From: Aquimarina algiphila
GTDB lineage: Bacteria; Bacteroidota; Bacteroidia; Flavobacteriales; Flavobacteriaceae
Length of the DNA: 64,000 nucleotides
Direction: 5' to 3'
NCBI RefSeq assembly: GCF_007489275.1
Contig: NZ_VLNR01000038.1
Coordinates: forward strand, 1-64,000
Positions 7,712 through 15,195 of this stretch are shown here, piece after piece. The notes below the pieces were generated by a model. It did not search any database. It was not told the origin of the DNA and saw only the letters and a program-made list of their open reading frames with translations. Both the position numbers and the translations under genes were made by a program. Each line of letters starts with the position of its first letter. The stretch's first letter is position 1.

Positions 7712-7928
7712 ATTGCAAAGTGTTTATTTTGAAGGAGAAGAACCTATAAAGATTAAAGCCTATTATAAATATGAGTTGGCAGCTTTATATAGTGTATGCA
7801 CCAAAACCTTCTCTTCCTGGATCCATACTTATTTAGAAGAATTACAAAAATTTGGCTACAAAAAAAGCACCAAACTCCTGAGACCAGAGGTGGTGCGTTT
7901 TTTATTTGAAAGGTTGGGGGAACCTTGA
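7698..7928 (+). CDS. Small HTH-like DNA-binding protein
   Basis: The 76-residue product contains the pattern YYKYELAALYSVCTKTFSSW followed by a KKSTKLLRPEVVRFLFERLG tail. This resembles the small winged/HTH proteins common in Bacteroidota mobile elements (ELA-LY-V---TF--W), in which the first helix pair binds DNA. It is the last gene of the plus-strand cluster and could regulate it. Assignment by pattern only. Confidence 0.55.
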   Translation: MEGTKLQSVYFEGEEPIKIKAYYKYELAALYSVCTKTFSSWIHTYLEELQKFGYKKSTKLLRPEVVRFLFERLGEP

Positions 7929-7996
7929 CATAGAAAATACATAGTCAAAACAGGTATATAAACGGTGTTTTAAACCTACATGTTTCATCTATATCA

Positions 7997-8806
7997 TCAA
8001 TAATTATTTAGTACAAAGTCTGATTCATATATAGGTTTTGGCTTTGTGCTGGGAATGATTATCATTTTTTTGTCATGATCACTAAAACTAAAAGGAGATT
8101 CTACAATATAATGATCAAAAGTATCTAGCAATAAATCAAAATACCCTGATTCATCTTCCTCTCGATATGCTACTGCTCCACCAAAAAACGCAACATTATT
8201 ATACTTTAGAAAATACTCTATAAATTGTTCTAAATACTTAAATAGGTTTTTTTGATTTTTAAAATATGTTGCGTCGCTAATACTGAAGCCATCAAAGCCA
8301 AAAAAACTTGTGGCATGATAATTTCCTTTATATTCAATTATTTGATTCTTATGTAATTTTGCATAAAATCGTAGAGGCCAATCCGCCATTATTCTAAAAC
8401 TACTTTTGTCTTCTGTTTTTTGCACTCCGTAATAAACTCTTGAAAGATCTGAGTGAATAATATTACCATCGTAATAAGATCTAGAATCCACAGGAGTATC
8501 TATTTCTTTTTTTATGGCAATGGCTTGTTGGTAACTAATATTAAATTTGGACATTAGGGTATACGGATTATAAACTAATATCCCACATGCAATGGTATAA
8601 GCGGCATTACTAAAAGAGTCACCCTTAGTTTCGGTTATATAACTGTCATCATCTACAATTAACTCTTTCTTTAAGTGTCCAATATTTTTAAATCCCAAAG
8701 ATTTTAATAGAGATTTTAAAATTTCCGACCTTTGCTCATTAGGGAATAATTTTTTAACGTAGTTTACAGTGACATTTTTAATGTCATTAATGTGAAGTTT
8801 ATTCAT
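7997..8806 (-). CDS. Hypothetical protein on the opposite strand, possible accessory cargo
   Basis: This is the only long minus-strand gene of the left region. ATG 8806 (MNKLHIND) is preferred over ATG 8827 because a separate decaying reading frame ends at 8817, between the two. The product (about 269 residues) has a helical N-terminal part, a middle segment rich in Tyr and Asp and no TM or signal peptide. No known domain is recognised. Lying against the direction of the cluster, between the structural block and the methylase, it has the position of an accessory (moron-like or defence-like) gene. Confidence 0.6.
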   Translation of the reverse strand: MNKLHINDIKNVTVNYVKKLFPNEQRSEILKSLLKSLGFKNIGHLKKELIVDDDSYITETKGDSFSNAAYTIACGILVYNPYTLMSKFNISYQQAIAIKKEIDTPVDSRSYYDGNIIHSDLSRVYYGVQKTEDKSSFRIMADWPLRFYAKLHKNQIIEYKGNYHATSFFGFDGFSISDATYFKNQKNLFKYLEQFIEYFLKYNNVAFFGGAVAYREEDESGYFDLLLDTFDHYIVESPFSFSDHDKKMIIIPSTKPKPIYESDFVLNNY

Positions 8807-8816
8807 AATAAAAAAT

Positions 8817-8963
8817 TTAAGATACATCTTTGTAGTCTGGCATCGAGTAGGAAGAAATTAACTCATGACCAGATGGATCTCTTTTTATTATAAAATTTAA
8901 TAATTGCGATTCGTTCGCTTGATTCCTCAAGATTCTTCCTAATGGTGAATCACCCCTTATATC
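8817..8963 (-). pseudogene. Possible remnant C-terminal coding fragment
   Basis: On the minus strand a frame of 48 codons without a start codon ends at TAA 8819-8817. Its translation (for example RILRNQANESQLLNFIIKR) looks protein-like rather than random, and it begins immediately after a TGA. It may be the tail of a gene cut by insertion of the neighbouring modules. Weak call. Confidence 0.25.
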
Positions 8964-9026
8964 TCAAAAATATAAAAATGAACTTAAATTAAAACCTAAA
9001 CCGAAATAAATCTTTTGTTTTGCTTT

Positions 9027-9048
9027 ATTATTGTTAAAAAACAATAAT
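9027..9048. promoter_or_regulatory. 9-bp palindrome overlapping the methylase start codon
   Basis: ATTATTGTT (9027-9035) and AACAATAAT (9040-9048) are perfect reverse complements separated by AAAA, and the right arm runs into the ATG at 9047. A bound repressor or an mRNA hairpin here would block the start of the adenine methylase gene. Confidence 0.5.
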
Positions 9049-9964
9049 GCTACCTCCATTAAATGGCCTAAGCAAAACAACCAAAACTCCAATCACCTAT
9101 TATGGAGGTAAACAAGCATTAACCAAACTCATCCTTTCACTAATACCAACGCATAATTTGTATTGTGAACCCTTTGTAGGAGGAGCTGCTGTCTTTTTTG
9201 CCAAAGATCCGAGTTCTACAGAAGTGATTAATGACCTCAATGGGGATGTGGTTAACTTTTATCAAGTCTGTAAACTTCAATTTACTCAACTAAACAAATT
9301 AATCCAGGCGACACCTCATAGCAGAAAGTTACATAGCCAAGCTGCAAGAATTTTAAAAGGTGATACAGAAAAAGACAATGTAAAACGAGCTTGGGCTTTT
9401 TGGGTACAAACCAATATGAGTTTTTCGGCACGAATATTTGGTGGATATGCCTATGAGAGAAAAACAAATGGGGTTTCAAAAACAATCTTTAATAAAAAAC
9501 AGGCCTTTACTAAGGAAATCTGTGAACGATTGGATTTAGTAGATATCGAATGTAATGATGCACTCAAGGTAATTAAAAGTAGGGATACAAAAGAGACTTT
9601 CTTTTATATTGACCCTCCATATTTTAATTCTGATATGGGCCATTATAAAGGATATTCAGAAAAGGATTTTACAGATTTATTACAACTACTGAGTACCATC
9701 AAAGGAAAATTTTTGTTGAGCAGTTATCCATCTAATATACTAGAAAAGTATACAAAAAGTAATAATTGGTTCCACAAGTCCCTAGAAAAAAGAATCGCCG
9801 TGACCGAGCGTACTAAGAAAAAAAAGATCGAAGTTCTAACTGCTAATTATGATATCATAAATATGACGAATCATCTCTCTGGAATAATGAGGCCAGAAAT
9901 TTTAGGAATAAAATCACAAGCAATGCGATTACAATTAATGTTTGCAAAAAAAGACTCATCCTAA
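9047..9964 (+). CDS. D12-class N6-adenine DNA methyltransferase (Dam-like)
   Basis: The 305-residue product contains the D12/Dam family motifs in order: the K/Y..YGGK start (ITYYGGKQAL, about residue 17-26), the AdoMet-binding CEPFVGGAAVFF (motif I, about 41-52), an ND-NGDVVNFY motif and the catalytic DPPYF (motif IV, about 190). It transfers a methyl group from AdoMet to adenine N6. No restriction endonuclease is adjacent, so it is an orphan methylase; such genes in mobile elements usually protect element DNA or affect its replication. The start overlaps a palindrome that may control expression. Confidence 0.9.
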   Translation: MLPPLNGLSKTTKTPITYYGGKQALTKLILSLIPTHNLYCEPFVGGAAVFFAKDPSSTEVINDLNGDVVNFYQVCKLQFTQLNKLIQATPHSRKLHSQAARILKGDTEKDNVKRAWAFWVQTNMSFSARIFGGYAYERKTNGVSKTIFNKKQAFTKEICERLDLVDIECNDALKVIKSRDTKETFFYIDPPYFNSDMGHYKGYSEKDFTDLLQLLSTIKGKFLLSSYPSNILEKYTKSNNWFHKSLEKRIAVTERTKKKKIEVLTANYDIINMTNHLSGIMRPEILGIKSQAMRLQLMFAKKDSS

Positions 9965-10017
9965 CTCAATCAGAATCATCCCGAAAGCAACAAAGTCAGT
10001 CACGGTATTATTGTCTG

Positions 10018-11211
10018 ATGAAAAAGCCGCTTATTTCTTTGAAGAACTATGAAAAGATGATGAATAAAGTCCAGGTAAAAACACTTCCTGAAGCTTTACA
10101 AAAAGGACATTGGTTTTTTATAGAAGCTAAATCGTTTTACTATTCAGAACCAACCATTCGAGAAACTATAGATATGTATTTAGAACATCTGAATGCCTAT
10201 TTATCCAGAGAGGAACCACTTCAGGATGAAATTTCAGTATTAGAAATCGAATTTATTAAACGATTTCTGGATATGCATAGAACAGTGCAAACCAAGGAGA
10301 AATTGAAAACTTATATTTTTGATCTTCATACCGCTATTTCAAAAAAGCAAATCACTAGAAATTCTCCAGTAGCAAATGAGATTCTCTTAATTCAGAAGAA
10401 ACTAATTCACTTGCATAATGATCAACTTTTTCAAAGTCTTATAAAAATTGTGATCAATAGAAAGTGGTTGAGAAGGCTACGGAAAATTATAAAAACTAAT
10501 CTTTCTGGTGTACCTAATGATCTAGGACTAGGAAGTATTGATAACCCCATTACAATAGCATCAAAACGAGCTTCAGGTCTTTTCTCTCCAATGAATATGC
10601 AATCCCACTTGGACAATACCAAGACCTTCAACTTAAACGGAGATTTAGGGGTTCTGTTGGGAGATATAGAACGTTTTGAATTAGCTATTACCATAGAAGG
10701 AGATCAGGGCGGAGGAAAGACCAGGTTTACCTATCAATTGGCAGATGCTTTTGCAGATATCGGACATGAAGTAGCTATTTTTTCCTTGGAAATTGGTAGT
10801 AAATCTGATCTGATTACCCGAATGAAAGAAGAGTATCTGCAACCAAAAAACCAAAATCATATTTTTATTACAGATCAGTTGCCGGATGGATACAAAACGA
10901 TTTCGAATGCAACCAAAGATTTTGATGTGATCATTATCGATAGTTGGAACAAAACAGGATTACCATCACAAGATTTTGATCGCTTACGAAAGCAACATCC
11001 TAATACGATATTCATTGTGATCTTTCAACGTACTACACAAAAAACAATAAGAGGAGGAACAGCTCCACTTTTTGATGCAGGGATTAATATCGAGATCATC
11101 AAAGCAGATGATACGTTTAAGAATAACTACGCCATTACTACCAAAAACAGATATGGTATTACAGGAGTTAAGTACAATATTTTTACTAAAAATATTATAG
11201 AAGTTTTCTGA
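10018..11211 (+). CDS. RecA/DnaB-superfamily P-loop ATPase
   Basis: The 397-residue product has an N-terminal helical domain (about 1-160) of unknown type and a C-terminal RecA-like ATPase core. Visible are Walker A GDQGGGKT (228-235), a FSLEIGS motif with Glu258 as in DnaB-like helicases, and Walker B DVIIIDS (303-309). It may be a replicative helicase, a helicase loader or a packaging ATPase of the element; the sequence resembles RadA/DnaB more than FtsK/HerA packaging motors. A diverged copy of its last 60 codons is present at 20554-20742, at the far side of the cassette array. Confidence 0.8.
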   Translation: MKKPLISLKNYEKMMNKVQVKTLPEALQKGHWFFIEAKSFYYSEPTIRETIDMYLEHLNAYLSREEPLQDEISVLEIEFIKRFLDMHRTVQTKEKLKTYIFDLHTAISKKQITRNSPVANEILLIQKKLIHLHNDQLFQSLIKIVINRKWLRRLRKIIKTNLSGVPNDLGLGSIDNPITIASKRASGLFSPMNMQSHLDNTKTFNLNGDLGVLLGDIERFELAITIEGDQGGGKTRFTYQLADAFADIGHEVAIFSLEIGSKSDLITRMKEEYLQPKNQNHIFITDQLPDGYKTISNATKDFDVIIIDSWNKTGLPSQDFDRLRKQHPNTIFIVIFQRTTQKTIRGGTAPLFDAGINIEIIKADDTFKNNYAITTKNRYGITGVKYNIFTKNIIEVF

Positions 11212-11257
11212 CAAAAAAATAAGTTAATTATTATCAATTCAAAGGCTTAAAAAATTG

Positions 11258-11275
11258 GTCGTTTTATTGAACTTT
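11258..11275 (-). repeat. Cassette repeat, inverted copy upstream of the recombinase
   Basis: The reverse complement reads AAAGTTCAATAAAACGAC, 17 of 18 matching the array consensus AAAGTTCAATAAAACGAT. It is flanked by GGTC words on both sides. It faces the copy at 11304-11321; the two can form a 13-bp hairpin (one G-T pair) with a loop of about 30 bases. Confidence 0.85.
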
Positions 11276-11303
11276 TGGTCAGAAACAGAAGAATAAAACC
11301 TAT

Positions 11304-11321
11304 CCCGTTCAATAAAGCGGT
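11304..11321 (+). repeat. Cassette repeat, diverged direct copy upstream of the recombinase
   Basis: CCCGTTCAATAAAGCGGT matches the core GTTCAATAAA-CG-T of the consensus (13 of 18). It lies 41 bases before the recombinase ATG and in inverted orientation to the copy at 11258-11275. Confidence 0.7.
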
Positions 11322-11362
11322 TCATTTCATAAGTTTACCAATTAACACTTAAATGAACTAGT

Positions 11363-12052
11363 ATGTTATTTGGATATGCACGTATTAGTACTCCTTCCCA
11401 AAAGTTTGATTTGCAAATCGACGCTTTGCTGAAAGCAGGAGTAAAAGAAAAGAATATTTATAATGATGTTTCTTCCGGAGCAAAAGCAAATCGAAAAAAC
11501 CTTGATTTACTTTTAAGTAAGTTACGAGAAGAAGACGTAGTCATTGTTTGAAAGATGGATCGAATCGCAAGGAGTGTTTCTCATATGCTAAAACTTGTTG
11601 ATGAATTTGAAAAATTGGAAGTTGGCTTTAGAAGTTTACAGGAACCTTTTATTGATACAATATCTACTCACGGAAAATTTGTACTAACTATTTTTAGTGC
11701 GGTTGCCGAAATGGAGCGTAATATTATTGTGGAAAGAATATTGGCTGAACAGGAAAGTGCGCGGAGAAGAGGCGCTGTTATTGGTAGACGAAAAGGACTT
11801 GGTCAGAAGGCAGAAGCAAAAGCTATCCTAGCTGAAAACTACTATCGAGATGAAAAAAATCAACTTTCTATTTCTGAAATTATGAAACTAGTTGATATTA
11901 ATTCCAAAGCAACTTTATACAAATATTTAGCTCATCGCGGTCGCAGAAATTGTGTTATTTGCAAAACTATGTTTTGGGATAAAGATCAGGATATGCACAA
12001 GTCATATTGCAAAAAGCATATAAATAAAAGAGGGAAAAATAACCAGAATTAA
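11363..12052 (+). pseudogene. Serine recombinase (resolvase/invertase family) with one in-frame TGA
   Basis: Two in-frame pieces (11363-11551 and 11555-12052) make one 229-codon serine recombinase. The N-terminal catalytic domain begins GYARIST with Ser9; after the break come KMDRIARS and the conserved PFIDTISTHGKF, AEMERN and GRRKG segments, then an HTH_7 (SISEIMKLVDINSKATLYKY). The TGA at 11549-11551 replaces the Trp normally found before K-DR in this family, so a single TGG to TGA change is likely. An ATG follows two codons later, allowing possible reinitiation. The C-terminus has an extra C-x2-C-x15-C-x2-H tail (Cys197, Cys200, Cys216, His219 in joined numbering), a zinc-finger-like addition. 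It stands at the head of the cassette array and is its obvious candidate recombinase. Confidence 0.85.
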
Positions 12053-12062
12053 ATAAAAACCC

Positions 12063-12077
12063 TTAATTTAGAATTAA
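12063..12077. repeat. Short palindrome after the recombinase gene
   Basis: TTAATT (12063-12068) and AATTAA (12072-12077) form a perfect 6-bp inverted repeat around TAG. It lies between the recombinase stop and the first cassette gene. Possible operator; too AT-rich and short for a firm call. Confidence 0.3.
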
Positions 12078-12128
12078 CGTAATCATGCTAATTACCCCTT
12101 ATCCGGATTAACTCTGGGTAAGAGATTC

Positions 12129-12160
12129 TTTGTTTTTTAAAAAGATTAAAGCATAGATAT
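12129..12160 (+). promoter_or_regulatory. Weak candidate promoter for the cassette array
   Basis: TTTG at 12129-12132 followed after 21 bases by TAGATAT at 12154-12160 loosely fits a Bacteroidota -33/-7 promoter (TTTG, TAnnTTTG) and lies 20 bases before the first cassette ATG. The -7 match is poor. It is of interest because the cassettes themselves show no obvious promoters. Confidence 0.2.
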
Positions 12161-12179
12161 AAGAACAGAAGAAATAGCA

Positions 12180-12386
12180 ATGGAATACAAGTATAATATA
12201 TTTTACAATGATGGTTCTTTTAAAGAAAGAGGAACTGGTGATTTATCAAGTTTGGAAAGACTAATTCCACCAGAAATTTTAAAACTGGTTTCATCTCTAG
12301 AAGAAACTAATTTAAATAAGAACATAAATGTTTCTGCAACTACGGAAAGTTTTTCTGTTACAATCAATAGTATAACTAAAGTCTAA
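12180..12386 (+). CDS. Cassette gene 1: hypothetical protein, 68 aa
   Basis: The first gene after the recombinase encodes 68 residues with strand-helix-strand character and no known motif. Its stop codon TAA (12384-12386) is contributed by the first array repeat (AAAGTC-TAA-ATAAACGAT), so the last codons belong to the repeat. Function unknown. Confidence 0.6.
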   Translation: MEYKYNIFYNDGSFKERGTGDLSSLERLIPPEILKLVSSLEETNLNKNINVSATTESFSVTINSITKV

Positions 12387-12395
12387 ATAAACGAT
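12378..12395 (+). repeat. Cassette repeat 1
   Basis: AAAGTCTAAATAAACGAT. It supplies the stop codon of cassette gene 1 and an ATG (12394) that opens only a two-codon frame. Confidence 0.85.
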
Positions 12396-12443
12396 GAAAT
12401 AACAAGTAATAAAAGAATTTTAAGACGTTTAAATTTAACACAA

Positions 12444-13118
12444 ATGAAATTTGATAAAGATTTTAAAAAGGCAATCAGCCATTTACCATCAGATGAAAAG
12501 GATAAATTAATACTGCGTTTGTTAAAAAAAGATTTAAACCTTGCTAACCGCTTGTATTTTGAATTATTAGATGATAGAACTGCTGAAGATAAACGACAGG
12601 TCATAGAGAAAAGAATATTAAGTAGAATAGAGCATTTTTCAAAATACGACTCTACACCTGGATACTTGATGATGTATATAAGAGATCTTAGTGGAGAAAT
12701 AACTGAACATGTAAAAGTTACGAAGGATAAATACGGAGAAGTCAGTTTAAACCTGTTAATGTTAATGCATACATTAACTCTAAAAAACAGAGATGTTTTA
12801 TCATATACACACGGAAAAGCAAGGAAGTTCTGTCTGTATATAATAGCAAGAGCTTTTAAGATACTTATTCTAATACAAAAATTGCATGAAGATTTATGGA
12901 TGGAGTTTTATGATGATTTAGAAGAATTGGGGCAATTAATTTCCGAGAATGATTATTTAATGAAGACTGCTATTCAAAACGGTTTTGATGTTAATTGGCT
13001 AATAAATAAGGAAATACCTGAAGATATTGAGCAAATTCATAGAGATATTAGAAATCAAGGGTACTTATCAGGCTCAGTTTATTTGAGAGATGCTGGATAT
13101 ACAAGAAAAATAAAATAA
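12444..13118 (+). CDS. Cassette gene 2: Flavobacteriia-type hypothetical protein
   Basis: A 224-residue soluble helical protein. From memory, proteins with a similar beginning (F-KDF-KAI--LP--EKDKLI-RLLKKD) and the segment TPGYLMMYIRDLSG are common in Flavobacteriia chromosomes; their function is unknown to me. Here the gene sits in the cassette array as apparent captured cargo. The ATG lies 48 bases after repeat 1; a strongly degenerate repeat-like stretch at about 12428-12442 precedes it. Confidence 0.65.
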   Translation: MKFDKDFKKAISHLPSDEKDKLILRLLKKDLNLANRLYFELLDDRTAEDKRQVIEKRILSRIEHFSKYDSTPGYLMMYIRDLSGEITEHVKVTKDKYGEVSLNLLMLMHTLTLKNRDVLSYTHGKARKFCLYIIARAFKILILIQKLHEDLWMEFYDDLEELGQLISENDYLMKTAIQNGFDVNWLINKEIPEDIEQIHRDIRNQGYLSGSVYLRDAGYTRKIK

Positions 13119-13131
13119 GAATCCTTAAAGT

Positions 13132-13149
13132 TAAAGTTCAATAAAACGA
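13132..13149 (+). repeat. Cassette repeat 2
   Basis: AAAGTTCAATAAAACGAT, identical to the consensus. Its terminal AT plus the next G forms the ATG (13148) of a small ORF. Confidence 0.9.
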
Positions 13150-13291
13150 TGAAAAAAATATCAAAACTTAATAAGTCCTCATTAAAAATAGATCACCAAA
13201 AACAGATTTACAAAATTATAATACTATACTTGGTTTAAAATTATGGCCAAGACAAAGATTCGAGATTAATATATTAAAGAATTACCTATGA
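13148..13291 (+). CDS. Cassette gene 3a: 47-residue ORF coupled to the lipoprotein gene
   Basis: The ATG is made by the repeat itself. The frame runs 47 codons to TGA 13289-13291, which overlaps the ATG of the following gene at 13288 (ATGA). The product is basic with no known motif. The exact start in the repeat and the 4-base stop/start overlap argue that it is translated, perhaps mainly to couple translation of the lipoprotein. Confidence 0.45.
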
Positions 13292-13863
13292 AATCTTTCA
13301 ATAAATACGAAATTATAATATCAACTTTGACTATTTTGCTTATTATAGGTTGCGTTAATAGTAATAATAATGAAATGAATATTGATTTAAATTGTGATTT
13401 TGACTTTATTCAACCAGAAAAGACAATTAAAATTATAAAGGAGGTATTTTCTTCTAAGAGTAAATTTGATAATGTATTCTTTAAGGGTGATTTTGATCTT
13501 GCAGATAGAGATACTATTAATTTTAGATATGTATGTCCCTTTTGCGAGAAATCTTGTTTTAAGATAAATCTTAGGGATAGGCTCCGTGATGATTTTGAAA
13601 AAATAGTAGAAAATAAGATTCTATTACCTGAAGATATTGAGGAAAATAAAATTGTAATATCAAGTAAATTATTTAAAAACTCATATAATATGATCTATGG
13701 AGGAACTCCAACATATTCTTTTATTAAATGTAATAATTGTACAAGTGAATATTTAGCTGTAATCGGATTAGATGAAAAGCAATACGGATTATATTATGGG
13801 CAAGCACAAGGTATGTGGCTGATTAAACAAGGAAGGGTAATCAACGATACCCAACAAAAGTAA
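13288..13863 (+). CDS. Cassette gene 3b: lipoprotein with paired CxxC motifs
   Basis: The 191-residue product has a signal sequence with a lipobox-like IIGC at about residue 22 (TILLIIGCVNS), so it is a likely lipoprotein. Two CxxC pairs, CPFCEKSC (about 78-84) and CNNC (about 152-155), look like halves of a split zinc ribbon. No family recognised. Its start is coupled to the small upstream ORF. Short poorly coding sequence after its stop contains GCCAACAACCCC. Confidence 0.65.
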   Translation: MKSFNKYEIIISTLTILLIIGCVNSNNNEMNIDLNCDFDFIQPEKTIKIIKEVFSSKSKFDNVFFKGDFDLADRDTINFRYVCPFCEKSCFKINLRDRLRDDFEKIVENKILLPEDIEENKIVISSKLFKNSYNMIYGGTPTYSFIKCNNCTSEYLAVIGLDEKQYGLYYGQAQGMWLIKQGRVINDTQQK

Positions 13864-13891
13864 CTGTTGCGCCAACAACCCCATAAAATTA
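13864..13891 (+). other. Possible attC-like half-site remnant behind cassette 3
   Basis: After the stop of cassette 3 lies CTGTTGCGCCAACAACCCC, with a small TGTTG-CGC-CAACA inverted repeat. The (G/C)CCAAC word resembles the RYYYAAC end of integron attC sites. Comparable words follow three other cassettes (17173, 19509, 16417). Suggestive only. Confidence 0.25.
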
Positions 13892-13909
13892 AAAGTTCAA
13901 TAAAACGAT
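13892..13909 (+). repeat. Cassette repeat 3
   Basis: AAAGTTCAATAAAACGAT, identical to the consensus, 7 bases before the next ATG at 13917. Confidence 0.9.
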
Positions 13910-13916
13910 CAATTCA

Positions 13917-14813
13917 ATGAAAGAACATTATATTTTAGGTTACAATATTAACATCTATGAAAAAGAACGAGTACTAGATATAATAGATACTCAAGGGATT
14001 TACAAAGATGAATTTGATATATTAAAGCAGACAGGGAATATAAGTACTAAACTGATATATTGTAATAAAAATCTGATTAAAATAGTGGAGATTGATGAAT
14101 TAAACAATATAGAAACTCGATTACAGGATAATTTAAATTGTATTAAATACCAAGATATTCCTAAAAACAGAATTAATTTTCTTATTCATTCTGAAAAGGA
14201 GGAAAATAGTTGTTTAGGTGAAATTGATTTCACCAAATTCTTAAAACCTAATTGTGATGATATAAGGTCTCCGTTTCAATTAATTGGAAAATTGTCCAAA
14301 AAAGATGAAAGTTTTAAATGGCTACCATTTGATGAACTATATCTGACTTATCCATTATTTACCGGGATAGGTGATTATCTGTTTTTAGACTATTCTAATC
14401 CTTTAGCACCTAGTGTGTGTCAAACGGATTATATAATTGATTATCCCTACGGAGAAATAAATAAGAATCTGGTACACAGATTTGAAAGATCGAATTTAAA
14501 GGCTAAGTCAATTAAGATTGTGAATGACTTAAATGATTTAGATTTTGAATATTGGTATAATGGTATCGCTGGAGTTCCATTTTGGATTCAGCATCCAGAA
14601 ATACCTCGATGTCCGAAGAATGGCAAAAAAATGAAATTTGTATGTCAAATCAGTACAACGGAGTCTGTAAAAGTTAAAGAGTCGGATGTTCTGAATGACA
14701 ACAGTTTATCAATACGAGATCATCAATTTTTACAATTTTGGGGGAGTGGTGATTTATATGTTTTTATAGAACCTGAAAGCAAAATTGTTGGATATTTGAT
14801 TCAGGATACCTAA
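13917..14813 (+). CDS. Cassette gene 4: DUF1963 (YwqG)-like protein
   Basis: The 298-residue soluble protein ends with a region typical of DUF1963/YwqG proteins: GVPFWIQHPEIPRCP, then a MKFVCQI strand and FWGSGDLYVFI. The N-terminal 100 residues match nothing I know. DUF1963 proteins are often found in polymorphic-toxin loci as presumed immunity proteins, but no toxin is near here. The domain assignment is moderately sure, the role is not. Confidence 0.6.
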   Translation: MKEHYILGYNINIYEKERVLDIIDTQGIYKDEFDILKQTGNISTKLIYCNKNLIKIVEIDELNNIETRLQDNLNCIKYQDIPKNRINFLIHSEKEENSCLGEIDFTKFLKPNCDDIRSPFQLIGKLSKKDESFKWLPFDELYLTYPLFTGIGDYLFLDYSNPLAPSVCQTDYIIDYPYGEINKNLVHRFERSNLKAKSIKIVNDLNDLDFEYWYNGIAGVPFWIQHPEIPRCPKNGKKMKFVCQISTTESVKVKESDVLNDNSLSIRDHQFLQFWGSGDLYVFIEPESKIVGYLIQDT

Positions 14814-14845
14814 TGATTATTGTATTTCATAAACAAAGAAACAGG

Positions 14846-14863
14846 AAAGTTTAATAAAACGAT
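14846..14863 (+). repeat. Cassette repeat 4
   Basis: AAAGTTTAATAAAACGAT, one mismatch to the consensus. The ATG of the next gene (14862) starts in its last two bases. Confidence 0.9.
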
Positions 14864-15179
14864 GGAAAAGCCTAAAAAATATAATGATTATCCAGATTTC
14901 TATCCAGTAGAAAAAAAATCAGAAATTTATGCAAGTGAGTTACAAGAATTGTTGGGATCAAATTTTAAAAAGTTAATAGATTGTTTCCCAGGCGGTATTA
15001 TTTTTAATATCTACAGTTATGGAAATGGTTATTCAATGCAAGTATCATACAAGGGTTCAAATGAAAATCTTAATATAATAGACAATGTAGCTTGTTTTCT
15101 AACAAACATTTATTGGGGGAATAAAGTAGTTTTATTCAATATTAGTAAACAAGAGATGGATAGAATTCTAAATACTTAA
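14862..15179 (+). CDS. Cassette gene 5: hypothetical protein, 105 aa
   Basis: Start taken at ATG 14862, formed at the end of repeat 4; the frame is open further upstream to a TTG at 14820, but that region lies before the repeat. The product is a compact acidic alpha/beta protein with a C-terminal KQEMDRILNT helix. No motif recognised. Its stop TAA is the first part of repeat 5. Confidence 0.6.
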   Translation: MEKPKKYNDYPDFYPVEKKSEIYASELQELLGSNFKKLIDCFPGGIIFNIYSYGNGYSMQVSYKGSNENLNIIDNVACFLTNIYWGNKVVLFNISKQEMDRILNT

Positions 15180-15195
15180 AGTTCAATAAAACGAT
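15178..15195 (+). repeat. Cassette repeat 5
   Basis: AAAGTTCAATAAAACGAT, identical to the consensus. It overlaps both the stop of the upstream gene (15177-15179) and the ATG of the downstream gene (15194). Confidence 0.9.

Noticed and set aside
10018..11211. FtsK/HerA-type packaging ATPase
   Set aside because: Motifs around Walker A and the FSLE region look like RecA/DnaB proteins; a packaging role cannot be shown.
11549..11551. TGA read as tryptophan (alternative genetic code)
   Set aside because: Many genes in the window end with TGA and use TGG for Trp; a single nonsense mutation is simpler.
12428..12442. A further repeat copy before the gene at 12444
   Set aside because: GTTTAAATTTAACAC shares only part of the core; with this AT content the match is not convincing.
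14820..14861. TTG start for the gene at 14862
   Set aside because: It would place 14 codons ahead of the cassette repeat; the ATG made by the repeat agrees with the other cassettes.
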